A DNA stretch of 64,000 nt from Serinus canaria. Its lineage: Eukaryota > Chordata > Aves > Passeriformes > Fringillidae. The notes under the pieces are model-generated. The model had not been told where the DNA came from. It did no database searches and saw only the letters and a program-made list of their open reading frames with translations. Below, piece by piece: positions 36,331 to 48,932 of this stretch (its first letter is position 1; every line of letters begins with the position of its first letter). Both the position numbers and the translations under genes were made by a program. The DNA is taken from NCBI RefSeq assembly GCF_022539315.1, contig NC_066316.1:30009245-30073244 (forward strand), given 5' to 3'.

Positions 36331-38442
36331 CTGAATGTTGTAAGTATAACTTTATCACTGTACTGACAGTGCTTTCACTGCCTTATTGCTTTTAAAATTC
36401 TGGATCCTCTGCCTCACCTGAAAGATAAAACTCCTGTGACAAACTCCACATTTTCCAAGCATTAATCCCCTAGGACATTGTTTTGAGTGGACTCTATTTA
36501 GCAGAGTTTGTTTTACAGTAGGTTATGATCAACTGCAGAAATTACTGGAATTATGACAAAGAGTATTATTGTGCATGAGATAAGATAATAAAGTCAGTGG
36601 GAAGATGGATTTTCTTAAATCCATGAGCAAAGAACTTTTATGTTGTCATTGTGATATTATACTCTACATTTACATTTTTGGCACATCCACATAATGTCTT
36701 AATAGAAGAATTACAGCATCTTTAATCAGATGGAAAAGCACTGAAGGTGAAGAGAAAATGGCTTTTATTTTATTTTTTTTTTTAAAGTCAGAAGTGTAGC
36801 TATTTCTAGAAATCTCTTTCAAAATGCTGGCAGTATGCAGGGATGGCATTGTTGTGCCAAGTGCTGTGCCACTGTGGGAGATGCAGAACACAGGCTTTGG
36901 AGCATCAATTCTCTTTCTGTTTGTGAAGCACTGGGGGGTACTGTAGGCAGGAGGAGGTGAATAGGCAGCACCAGCAGAGCTATGCCACTGTGCTGATTTT
37001 TCCCAGTTGGAATGCTCTTTTCAGTTCCAGTCACTTCACCTTTGAAAAAGTATAGAGAAACATGGTTATTGAGACCAAAGAGTTGGTGGAAAATTATTAG
37101 AGCAGTGGAGAGAAAGGTGTATGAGGAGATGGGAAGAATATTAAATCACTTTTAAATAAATGTGAAACTGATAGGTGATGGTTCTTTTGGTTTGTGTGGT
37201 TTTTTTCTTTTGTGTGGGTAAGTGAAGATCAATTAGTGTAAGAAATTACAATTTTTTCTTCCTTATATGTATGTCTAAAATGTGCAAGAATCACAAATGA
37301 AATTAAAATGCAGGTAGATTCAATTGAATATTAATAAACAAAGATAATAGGATTGAGCTTGTATTTTATCCTAAAGAAAATATGTGACATATTTCCAGTT
37401 GTGGGATTTTCTGCTTTTCTCCAAGGTCTTTGGCTTAAGTCATGTATTACTTCTATTTTTATATCCTTATAGCTATGAACAAGGCATAAGAGACACCAAT
37501 GCAATAAATATTTTTGGAAGTCTGGAAGTGTATGTTTTTAGATAATTTATAAACTCAGAATATTCAAAATGTCAAAAAAACCTGTCCAAGTGACACACTT
37601 GTTAGAGCACTCTAATCACAGGCTGAGATCATAGTGTGAATCTGAGGCAGTCACTTTGGGCAATAGGTTTTCCTGGTTCATTGTGCTAAGGAATTGCCCT
37701 CAATGTGAGTTAATCTTTACGGTGATTATTGTAATAAGAACAATTTATGGTATGAAAGCTTTTCCATTTTCACATCAACTTAACTACATAGGTTATTCAC
37801 TTGAATTTATTCTGTCTATTGGAAAGGTCAGGGGAAGATATGAATCTGTTTTCAAAATCACTTACTAAGGTGCCATATTTCCAGTATATATCTAAATTAC
37901 AGATCTACCATAAGGATATGAAAAACCAATAGAAAGCCCAGGCAATTTTAGGTTGCAGCCATAGATGAATCATCAGTTACTCCTCCTGCAACTGTCTTGC
38001 CTTTTTTTGTTTTTGTCCAGTGACTTTGTGTTTATGAAGACATTTTGAGTGCTTCCTTTTTTTTTTTTCCCTTCTTTCTTTGCTCTGCTTGTCCCCTTGG
38101 ATGCTGTAAAATGTATGCCTAAAACTTGAATCTGGAAGCAAAATGTGTCTACTTCCCAAGAAGCACTGTCTCTCCCTAGATACCTGGATCCATGTACATG
38201 TGCCTGCATGTAAGAGGTCAGAGCCATCCATACTGGTGGGAAGGTAATGATTTGACCTGGTACTTCATGAGTTTCTTTTTGCCCATGTACTTCTGATTTA
38301 AGTTCTCACTTGGAGTTTTGGAATGATTGTATTTTCATTAAAATTAAGTAAATAAAAAGGGCTCTGAATCCTATACCAAAGTTAAAGAAATTAAAATGCC
38401 CAAAGTCCAACTTATTTTGCAAATTAGGTTCTCTTTTCCCAG

Positions 38443-38508
38443 GCAATCCTAGCAGTGGGCTGCCCCAATGAAAGCAGTGGCTCAGAAATAAAGTATATGG
38501 TGCTGAAG
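38443..38508 (+). CDS. Candidate 66-nt exon (low confidence)
   Basis: An excellent acceptor (GGTTCTCTTTTCCCAG) is followed by one open frame of 22 codons, AILAVGCPNESSGSEIKYMVLK split here as AILAVGCPNESS then GSEIKYMVLK, ending AAG before GTGCAA, a weak donor. Both ends are phase 0. The other two frames have stops. The phase fits the exon 1-3 chain, but the weak donor and absence of a recognisable motif keep this speculative. Confidence 0.27.
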
Positions 38509-41500
38509 GTGCAAGTCCAAAAAATTCAATCCTTGCTCACAAATGTTAGAGCAATTTCTCTCTGTGATCAGAGCTTGATCACAGTGTTATATCTCCTCTG
38601 ACATACTGCCTGTTGGCATATTATCCTGCCCATCGTGATGGCAGTGGTTCCTCTTTGTCTGGTGAAAGTGCCAGATTTAACATTTTTGTTGCTGGGAAGT
38701 TAGCTCTGTATGTAAGATTATGATGGAAATTAACTATCAGGGTGCTCCAAATTGGAGTTTAAGTGTCATATGTAGACAAAAATAATGCTTCAAATTGCTC
38801 TAGGTTGCTGAATTACAGTCTCCATTGTTTGTCAAAGAAACCTCTACCCAGACAGAGATTATATCATATTGAATAGTGATCTTAAACTTAAAAAGAGAGA
38901 GAAAAGACAAAGGTAGGAGTCAAAATAAACCCCCAACCACCTCCCACCAAACCTGCTGGTCGAGAGACCACTGAGTCCTTTGCATGTTCCCAGTGCTCAG
39001 AGCTATTCTGCTAACCTAGGCTGTGGTACTTATCTGGTAGAGAGGGTGCTTCAGAGCTGGGTCAACAGGAGAGCAGAGCTCATCAGGGGTACATCTGAGC
39101 TTCAGACCTGGCAGAGCTCAGTGATCTGCATGCAGCCTCCTCTGGAATGTGCAGCTGTTCATTTTGCTGCCTGTGTGGCAGCTGGACCTTTGCTATGGTC
39201 TCCTCATTGTGGGTAAGGAGCAAAACTCCTCCAAAATGTCAGCTGCTTCCTTTATGGAAGATGGACCTTGTTTCTGTTCAGAGTTAACTTTTTAAATATC
39301 AGGGTCCTAAGTGCAAGTATTTGCAAGGTTTGTACTTCTCAAAAATTAAATTGCTTTGAAAGCTTGATAGGCATGCAACCTTGTCCATGAGTGACTTCTC
39401 TGAGGGTCCTTCTCTGAAATATTGTTCCATGATTCACACTGGGCCCTTACAAAGAAGCCCTGGGTTTCAATTTCAGGTTGGTAATTTAGGGTGCTGCCAA
39501 GACTGAGCTCTCACTGCATGGTTGTTAGTGTTGTGCTGCCTAAATCATGCTAGAGCTTCATGACATGTCATCTGATCCCACATCTTGATACATTTCTTTG
39601 ACTCAGGCATGTTTGGAAGTGTGTGCCTTCATTTAGAGGAACAAGTCTCTGACTCTCTGACAGCTCTACAAAAGGGCTCTCTGATGAGAACTGCATTTTT
39701 TAGGGAACCTGGATTAGGTTTCCAAATGTAAGTAATTTCAACTCTATACAGTGTTGCAAACCTCACCTCCATTAATGGAGGAGCTTGATCACTGCAGAAC
39801 ATTTAGTGGCATTTATGAAACGAGAGCAAATTACTGCCTTAGAATATACTGAAAATACAGGCAGAACATGTAATTTCCCTTCTTTGTTTCCACTGATCAG
39901 CACAGTAGAAACTGAAGAGTCAAATGTGGCTGGGAATCTCCTTACAATCACCTTTGAATGTAGAACAAGCATGGTGTCAAGGGCTTTTTTGTGCCTACAG
40001 CCTTTTGTTGTCCTGTTGCTCTGTTCATAACTTTCATCCCTTTCTTCTGCCTCCAGCAAGGGGTGTTCCTAGTAGTGGATAGGTGAAGTTATAGGGAGAC
40101 TGTGAGCAGAGCTGCATGTGTATGGAGATGGGTATTTTCCTCTGCTAGGCTCCTTAACCCTGTCACCTACCTTCTCCCCATTGCAGAGGTACCCCCTTTC
40201 TTCCTCCAAACTTGGGCTAAGGGAGGGTTATCTCATGTTTTAACTCATGTGAGTTCTTCGTAACCAGGTGCACAGTGTAGAGTCTGAAATAATTTGAATT
40301 TGGTTCAAAGCAGATTGAAATCTCAGTAGGGCCATGAATTGTAATGCCCCTTTTAATCTGATTTTTTGTGTGATGAGGAGGGGAAAAGAATATGGGGTAT
40401 TGCGAGTTTGTATGAAATATTCCCTCCTCCCCCCCCAAAAAAAAAAATCTTGACTCTGGGAAAGATTTGCAAAAGACTAACTTACTTAAACTTTAATAGC
40501 TGCATGTTGCTTAAAAAGGCTTCTGAATAGAAATCAACTTGAAGGTGGCTTGCATTTATAATAAAGATGTAGAGAAAATGCATGCAGCTGTTTTACCCTC
40601 ATAGGAGTATAATAAAGGAAAATCTTGATTGGACCTTGATCACAGTATCCAAATTCACAGCAGAACTTGAAATGAATCCCTTAAAAAACTTGGCCATAAA
40701 TCTCCTTAAGCTTTGTGCTACAGTAAGTTTCAGGAAATGAAATACACCTCTCTTTTCTTAAGCATTGTCCTCCTTTCCATTTAGTTACTTCTACATCCAG
40801 ATCTTTCCCAGCTGGGATATGGTCATGTATCTTTTTTCTGTTTTTAATTGCAGAGAACTGTTGTTTGTTTGTTGCTGGTATAAAGGTGATGCAGTCTTTT
40901 TTTTTTTTCTTTGAGAGCATCTCAAAGGGTAACTCATATTGGCATCTTTCTTGATCTAAGTTACCAACGGTCTGTAAGAGAGTTGGATCAGTCATCTGCT
41001 GTGCAGCCCCAGGAAGCTTAAACAAATCTGCATTAGCTAGTTGTTTGGAGAAATCATTTCAGCATCAAAAAGGGAAAAAAAAAATCACTTTTCTATGTAA
41101 TGAATTCAAATAATTGATGGGGAAAAACTGACAAAAATGGCAGTATTGATTTTTGAGTATGCAGAAACTAACTAGTATTAAACAATTCTCCTGGTGTTTT
41201 GTAAGTCTGAATTTGTAAATCAAAACAAGGAGGTAAAATGGAAACCTGTCAGCTACAGGACTAACATTTGGTTAGAGCTGCTGATAAAATCACTTATTTT
41301 TTCAAATTGTGCTTCTTATTTTTTTTATCCATGTGAGTTAAAGCAGTGGGGTATTTTATCTTTTCACATTTGAGTTACTAAGGAAAGGTAACTTCAGTGG
41401 GTGTAGGAAAGAGTATCTAATACCACCTACATTTGTATGGAACTCTTTAATATTGGTTCTAGTCAAGAGTAACACTGTATGGAAAGAAAAACCTGAGCTA

Positions 41501-44081
41501 TATTGTTCTTTAATAGAAAATACTGTCTGTGTGCTCTCTATGAAGATCTAAATGTAGCCACAGGATTCCTTCAGTCTTTCAGAATTTGCTTATGGCTAGC
41601 TTCCCTTGGGATGCTAATGGCTTCTTTCTAATATAAATGAGAATTAATACTAGATGGGAGCAGGCCTGGTAAGAACTGCATAGTTCAGAAACAAAAATAA
41701 ACAGCAGCAACAACAATTTGAAAAATAGTGTTCCTGTTCTTGGTGAGGTCAGAAAGATGAGGTAAGTGCTCATCAATTAATGAAGAATATTTCATTTAAA
41801 TTGCCCAAGCAAAGCCTGTGTAACATATAACAGTGCACTGAGCAAAGGGCTGGGAGATGTGTCTGGAAGGAAAGGTGTTTGTGCACATGGAGTTTGGAGG
41901 ACTTGTTGGCATGTGAAATGTTGCTTTTAGCTGAGAGGATTGTGAATAAGCAGGGACTGTATGTGTTACATCTGTTCACTGTCAGATTTAACAAAAAGCA
42001 ATTATCTACCATAGTAACCGTGACAGAATTCAGAATGTATTCTGACATGCAGACATAGACAAATACCTAAAAATAATGCTAAAGGTGTCTCTTCAGTCCT
42101 CAGAGTTTTTCTTAATTTTAAAGAAACACTAAACAATGCAAACAGCAGAACCACAGCAATTCATAAGTACAGCTGAAAGTCTACCTTTGACCTTTGCTGT
42201 AATAAAGCTATTTTCCAAAACCTGGTTATATATTAGAAGGCATGGAAGTGTCTTGGTGGTATTTTCAGCTTCAATCTAAATGTTTAGCTGGAGCTCAACT
42301 TTAAAGAACTAGGTGAGTATAGAGTCTGGGATGATTTTGTTATCTCAAAGGAAGGAAGTATTGAATTTGAATCTCTTCAAAGTATCTTTATTTCCTCTTA
42401 GAGAGGAAAACTATGCAACTTTTGTGGATGTGAGTGCAGAAATGAAAGTGCAGCCAAATAATTCCAATAGGAAAAATGAAATTCTAAGTCAATGCTGTTT
42501 GGCACTGGGGAATCTCCTAGACAGAAGTTCAAATCCTGAGAAATTATGGAGGCCCTGGTGATCTGGAGTAAGAATTGTGAGCTTTAAAAGTAATATGCTT
42601 CTTGGGAATGCATACCACAAAATCACAGGTTTTTTTAAACTTGCAAGGCTTCAGGTTTCAAAACGAAACTTGCCCATTTGCTGCAGAAACTGTTGAGAAA
42701 GATGCTATAGCTATGTAGTATATTAGATATACTATAATAATTCTGCTACATGCATCCAGGTGGGTTTTATGGTGTGTTAACCATCCCTTTTTTAGCAGTA
42801 TCTTGGATTCTTTTCCATTTTACACAGTATCCAGTGAGAATTTCCTAAGTAATTATTTTTCTAACTTTTATTAAAATTGAACCCAAAGGCTTCAAACATA
42901 TAACACACCAAATAATTACCTCTTGTCTTGCTTCTTGTGTTCCCCAGTTGTCAGTTTTGGAACCATTTCTTGAAATTGGACTCGGAATTATCTTCTCCAT
43001 GTTGTTTTGATAGATATCCTCATGGTGCAGGATGCTTCTCAGAAAACAAGTCTGGAATTCTCCATCAGTTTGAATGCCTGATGGTCAGAATAATCTAAAT
43101 ACTAGGTTTATCTGTATTCAGCTGTTGGTTTATCACAGTAATTGTCCTGGGTCTCTGTCTTTCCCCTGACTGATATTTTGGCATATGTTGCACTTCTGTT
43201 CTGTGGCATCTTCAGTGTGCTGCCCCTCCAGCTGGACTTGGGGTGCATGGTGACACTGGTTCTCAGAGTTGGGCTCTGCATTTTACTGCAGTTGTCATTT
43301 ACCTGTCACATTTGGCCTTTCCTTAAACACAAATTTCTGGAGCTAAGTGTGCTGAGCTCTCTTTAAACCTCCTTTTTCCTTGGCTTGCCTCAGACCTTGC
43401 CACTTGCTGGAGGTTAAGCACGTGTGCCTTTGGGAATTTTCAGTGACATTTGGTAGGGCTTGTGGTACTGGAGCTCCTGAAGAATGGGCAGCAAGAGGGC
43501 CAAGGAACAAACCTAGTCTTTGTGGTAAGAAAACTATGCAAATAGCAGAAAAATTATACAGGTAGAGATGGACTATTAGAGATTTGAAGCTTGTGTGAAA
43601 TGATATTTATAGTATAAAAACAGGAGATGGAGATTTGGGGGCAGCTGGTAATGCTTGGACTTAATTCCTCTCATAAGACATTTATGTGTGTTCTTACACA
43701 GACTGACTCTTTAAACACTAATCAGGGAGTAGCTTGATCATGGAATGATTTTTTTTTTTAAACTGATTAAACAAGCTGCTTCAGCATGTGCTTAATTCTT
43801 AAACATAGGGATTATCCCACTGGCATAACTGGGAGTGCACACAGTGCTCGAGATCAGATCACCCTACAGCACTTGCTGTTGTAGGACAGCAGTGGCCCAG
43901 GAGTTATGCAGCGTTGCTAGTGTGCTGCTGAGCCCTGTCCCTCCAAATCTGAAGCTGAGCTTTAGCTGCAAACTCCCAAAGGGAAGGCAGCAATGGCCAT
44001 GATTGCTGGTTCCTATGGTATTGAATCAAGCTCAGCATTGGTGTGCTCTATAAATACCTCCATGTGGATCTGTGCATAACA

Positions 44082-44123
44082 TCTTTGTGTGCAATCTCTG
44101 TGTAGAGAGATTGCACACAGAGA
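44082..44123. repeat. Inverted repeat, 18-bp arms, 6-base loop
   Basis: Left arm 44082-44099 (TCTTTGTGTGCAATCTCT) pairs with right arm 44106-44123 (AGAGATTGCACACAGAGA). The inner 14 pairs are perfect; one G-U wobble follows. The loop is GTGTAG. A tight, stable hairpin. Confidence 0.92.
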
Positions 44124-45351
44124 GAATAGTTTTTTCTGTAAACTATTCAGAGGAAATAAGTCTTCCAGTGATTTGAAGAGAACACAAATGACAGGCTCTT
44201 TCCTGTGCTTGGCTGAATCACATACAGTGTGCTTAATTAACAGGTGCACAGTGACAAGCTGCACTCAGCAGGCAGTGCTGGGTCGTGTTCAGAGTCCTGG
44301 ACACTGAGTTTCTTCTGTAGCATGGGATTTGAAAGGATCAGTGGGATACTGAGCATCTCTGTGTCTCTTTCATCTTGCAAATTCTTGCCCCTCTATAAGC
44401 ACCTTCTTTAACTTTTCAGTGATTTTTTTTTTTTAGGGGCCAATGCAGACCTCATACCTTTTCTCTTCCTCCTTGTGCTGTCAACCCAGCTGAAGTATTC
44501 AGCTGGAGCTGGAGTGTCTGTATGAAAGCTTGCTTCAAAAATGAGATCCAGCCCAGCTCTTGCCTTTTAATCTGTTGTGGGGCTGGGCTGGTGTTTGGTG
44601 ACGCATTGGGCTAAGCTGGCTGCAGCCAGTTAACAGAGGAGGCAAAAGGTGTCAGGCCCCTGCAGAATGGCTCAAGGACTTGCACTGCCTGACCTGCATC
44701 CTGGATGGTGAAAAAAAGATGATCAAGCTGCCTCACAGGAAACTGCAGAAATTTTTCCTTAAAAAGGTAAAGTGCATCTTTTTTGTTTGCTTGCTTGCTT
44801 TAGTTATGCTGGTGACAAAGTTTGATAATTGCATTGTTTTTGTGCTGTCAGCTCTGTGATTTCTTTGTACTGAGGTGCCTCAAACTGTTCTCTCAATGTA
44901 ATGTTATTCTTGGCTTGTGGTCTGGGACACAATTAATATCCATCAAAAGCAGACTTCAGCAGCATGCTGCAGGGGTTAGTTTGTCTACAGGTACAGTTTA
45001 CAGGTTCTGTCACCTTGTTTTATGCTGGCTTTTAGCAGTGCTCCTTGATTCAGTGGCACTGTATATTCTGAATCTGCCAAGCAATTTGGTGCTAAGTTTT
45101 TTGCAGTGTACAAGACAGAATGCTGCTCATTGACTGGTTTTCATTTTTAAAAAATGTTGGTATTAGAAGATATATTTATATGTTAAGTGTAGGCTGTATA
45201 TTTCCACTCTTTTCAAATATATTCACAGAAATCACTAGAGATATGGATAAATCTAAAGAAAACTGTATACTTTCAGGTAGGGCTCTATTTAAAACTGAGT
45301 TTTAACTGGGTTTAAAACTATCCCTAGATCCCATGTTTCTGTAAAGCACTT

Positions 45352-45365
45352 TACCTAGCTAGGTA
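45352..45365. repeat. Perfect 14-bp palindrome
   Basis: TACCTAGCTAGGTA is its own reverse complement. No spacer, so it is cruciform-poor; it may be chance in 64 kb. Confidence 0.9.
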
Positions 45366-46228
45366 TTGAATGCTGTGGTAATTAGCTGTCTGAAATAACA
45401 TTCTTTAATTTTAATGTCTGCATTATCTGGATTTTGTGTTGGCAACATACAAGGATTTATCCTTTAGGTTTTGAAAACATACTGTTGTTTTTCCCTCCCC
45501 CTCCTTCTCCTCTTGGCTACTTATGCCCAGGATTTATTAGTGGTTGATTAGAAGTGCAGTCTCTTTATTATCTAGAGCATCTCAATTTTCAAACAGGGCA
45601 TTTGCAGTTGTAGTCAATTGGAATTTTTTGTGTTTACCATGCTGTATAATTTAACATATATGATATTTCATACTAATATCTGCAATATGGTTCTTCAAAA
45701 TGAAATACTCAACTTGGTTGTACACTAATTAAAACAGTTTTAAAAGGGCACAAGAGAAGACAGTTGAATTTTAATGCGAGTTAGATCTGGCACACTGCTC
45801 AGTGATTTTTGGCTTATTCACAGATGCAGATGGTTGATTGTACCTTCTTCTCTGGAGTAAATTTTCAGTGTTTAAATGTTGGTATCACCGTTGTGCTGTT
45901 GAACTATCCTTTTAGGGTTTCTTATGCTGACAGAGAAGAATTTTCCCATTTGCTAGTTTATATATGCCTTAATGACGACATATCTGATCAAATGGCTGTA
46001 GTTTCACTGGTATATATTAACAAGAGTGGATTTTTTGTTATACTCTTGAATATAGGACTGAAAGCACCCAGTCAATTAAAGTGAATTAAAGTGCAAGAGA
46101 GAAGAATGATACTGGGTTTTATTTTAAGGTAGTTATTAGAAATTTAACTGAGCTACTAGTCTGAAGTGACAAAGTGGAGATGGGTACAGCCAAAGTGGTG
46201 ATGAGTGTAAGTTAACATGATATTTACA

Positions 46229-46248
46229 GTAGGTTATAGTAGGTTATA
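46229..46248. repeat. Tandem duplication, 10 bp x 2
   Basis: AGTAGGTTAT occurs twice back to back. A small slippage duplication. Confidence 0.85.
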
Positions 46249-48920
46249 CTCCTGATAGTCTCAGGAGTCCTGTAGCAACTTGCTCTCTCAAAAGGATGTC
46301 TGTATGGTCGCACACAGCAGAAATCATGTGTCATTGATGTACTCATCTGTGTTGATGGTTCCTGGTATTTCTCTGGAGGTAGATGGTGTATTTTAAATAA
46401 CCTGGTTTTATTTGTGATAATGTGCAAAAGAACTTTGTGGAAAACATCTGTAACCCTTCCAAGAGTTAGACACAGGTTCACTTTGGAGAGGCCTTTTTCT
46501 AGATGCTAAGAAAGGGAGGCACCGCAGAACAAGTGGCCAGATCTGCCCTGAATCATGTGTGCATACTTTGTGCTCAAGGGAGTGCATGAACTTATTATGA
46601 CTGCATCAAGTTTCTGGCTTATGCTGCCATCTGAATCACAGGAATCAACAACCCATCCTAGAGTGCCTGAATATGCCATAGCTAGTTAGTATCAAGAATT
46701 TTTTTTGCCTATTCTTTAATGAGGTTGTAGGGCTATGGTTAGAACAAGTAATCTCCAATAAATAGAAGGTAAATTGGATGAACTAAGTCTTTGTGTGCTG
46801 ACTGGGAAGAACTTAGGCCTGTTTTTTGAGGGGGGTTGCTGTGATAAATATCAAGTTCAGCTAATGATATCTCTTTTAAATGTGGCCACTCTCACTGCAA
46901 TATTTTTTTTAAACAAGTTTTGAGAAGGACCCATAGCTCCCTTTTTGCTTTTTGAATATCACATCTACCTGATGGCTAGCCTACATGAATATTGTTTGGA
47001 TGTTGGTGCAATTAAGTAGCTAAAATAACAAGCTTTTAATTTTACATATGAAAAAATGCCCCAAAATGACAAGTTTCTTAATATAAGTAGATCAGACTTA
47101 AGCACAGCCCTGTATTTTCTGGGAAATAAGTATCTACTGAAGAATGACATTGAATTTGATTATTGCAGTGAACATCTTCAGAGCTTACTCTTCAGTATTA
47201 TATACTGAAGCAGCAGTCAAACACCTTATCAGATATTTTTCAGGTTGCTGTTTGTGTAGGCACCAGCAGCTCTTAGATACGTGAATGATTTTTCCTGAAT
47301 ACATGAGGGGTCATTTCAGAGTTGGGTCTTCAATGGCTGTGTTGGAAATATGACTTTGCCCTGGAGAGTGAATGAAAAAGGACATGTTTCAAGCTCCCAA
47401 AATCATAAAAACTTCCTAAAAGAAGCTTTTCAGAGCCAGAAAAAATTAGTTTTGAGGAAAACATTTAACAACTTTGTTGCCTACTGAACCTTAAAAGAGC
47501 AGCTGTCCTTCCAAAGAGAGGGCAGCTGCTTAACATGTGAGAGTAAATTGTAAATTACATTTCCGCATAAACTTATCTGTGCTGCTCAGTTTCTTCTGAA
47601 AGCTGTGTCTGAGTCAGTCATGTAAAAACAGAGAGGTGTTCCTCCTGTAGTGCTTTAACATTGAATTAGTATGCTTTACAAAATTGGTATGCATAGAAAA
47701 TACAGTATCACCTAAAATGTTTAAGGAGTTGATCTGAAAACAGCTGCTTGTAATAAACTATAATTCAGTAACTGAGCCAGCATGAAAATAAAAAGCTAGT
47801 GAAAAACATATTGAACAACATTCTGGCAGAAAAAATAGCTTTTATTAAAAATGGATAATTTAGAGTTTCACTGTTTAAGAACAAGATGTAATGTCACCTA
47901 ATAAGAGAGAAGCACTCAAGGAAAACAAATTAAGACTTCAGCTGATGCATTCTTTTACAGGGATCTGCTGCTGTAAATACTGATTGCATGATTTATGGAA
48001 ATGCATATGTTCTTTGTAGCATTTAAAAGGAGGATCTTTAATTTTTTTTCAGCATTGTGAAAAACAATTTGGTAATGACTGCAGTATTGGCAGGATGTTG
48101 CTCTGTTGTAGCTCGTGATAAATGCTTCTGCCTTTTCCCCATTGCCACCAATAGAAGTTTCTGTCCTTAAGGAATATGTGACTGAGTCACTGATGCAAAG
48201 GGCAGCAGAATGAAAAGATACCTAGCACCAAAAGAATCTGACAGCACGGACCTGTTAAATGTCTCTCTGTACATTCTCACATGGGAGAATCATACACATG
48301 GGCAAGGTATTTTGTGATTTTTTTTTTTGTTTCTGGTATTTGTTCGTATTTAATGTAAAACAATATATTTCATACATGTCTATAAAATTAGCTGTTTGTC
48401 GTGTGCCTGCTTATCTGCTGTGTTCTCAAGGACCCAGTCAGCCTGAGAGCACTGCTGTATCTTGGTGATGATGTCTGTCCAGCTTGGGTGGAGGGCTTGA
48501 ACCCTTCATAATGGAAGGGTTTTCAAGGACTCTCCCCCATCCTGCACAGACACCACCTGTAATATTCACTGTCACAGTTCCTGTCCTCAGTGATGATGTT
48601 GTTTGGTACAGGGTAGACTCTTGGGAATGTGGGGAATTGTAGTGCTGTTTAACTGACTCATATATTACTGTGTGACTGCTGCAGGACCTGTATGCTGAGG
48701 TAGTGAAATGTGCCTGATCTGGCAAATAGCCTGCTTCTGTCACGACTGGGACAATGTTACAGAAAGAGGGGATAGTACAGATTAAAGGGGAAGTACAGAT
48801 AGTACTTCCCAAATATGTTGGAGAGCATAGAAGGCACGAGAATTAACTTGGGGAGCTGATCAAATGAGTATGTGGGGTTTCTTTTATGCTTTGTTTTGTA
48901 AATAACTCACTACCAGCAGG

Positions 48921-48932
48921 GTGTGTGTGTGT
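48921..48932. repeat. (GT)6 microsatellite
   Basis: Six GT units followed by AGGGGG. Confidence 0.85.

Larger units (their letters stand above)
22974..38442 (+). other. Presumed intron of the plus-strand gene, few features
   Basis: AT-rich sequence following the strong exon 3 donor. It holds two low-confidence candidate exons, G/T-rich low-complexity patches near 23.6, 30.25, 32.75 and 36.3 kb, and a strong 24-bp inverted repeat at 27505-27563. Open frames such as 26231-26599 and 31206-31610 have no domain and no supporting splice pairs. I cannot show that the gene continues here, only that no 3' end is evident. Confidence 0.45.

Noticed and set aside
39704..39727. 24-nt block between a strong acceptor (CATTTTTTAG) and AAT before GTAAGT
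   Set aside because: In phase 0 and attractive, but an eight-codon exon without homology evidence is easily produced by chance in T-rich introns of this length.
40861..40887. Block after the strong acceptor TTTTTAATTGCAG
   Set aside because: Only about 30 open bases to a poor donor (GTGATG) and a low-complexity TTTG context.
42276..42300. 25-nt block ending in a consensus GTGAGTAT donor
   Set aside because: The better upstream acceptor gives stops in all frames, and the closer one is weak.
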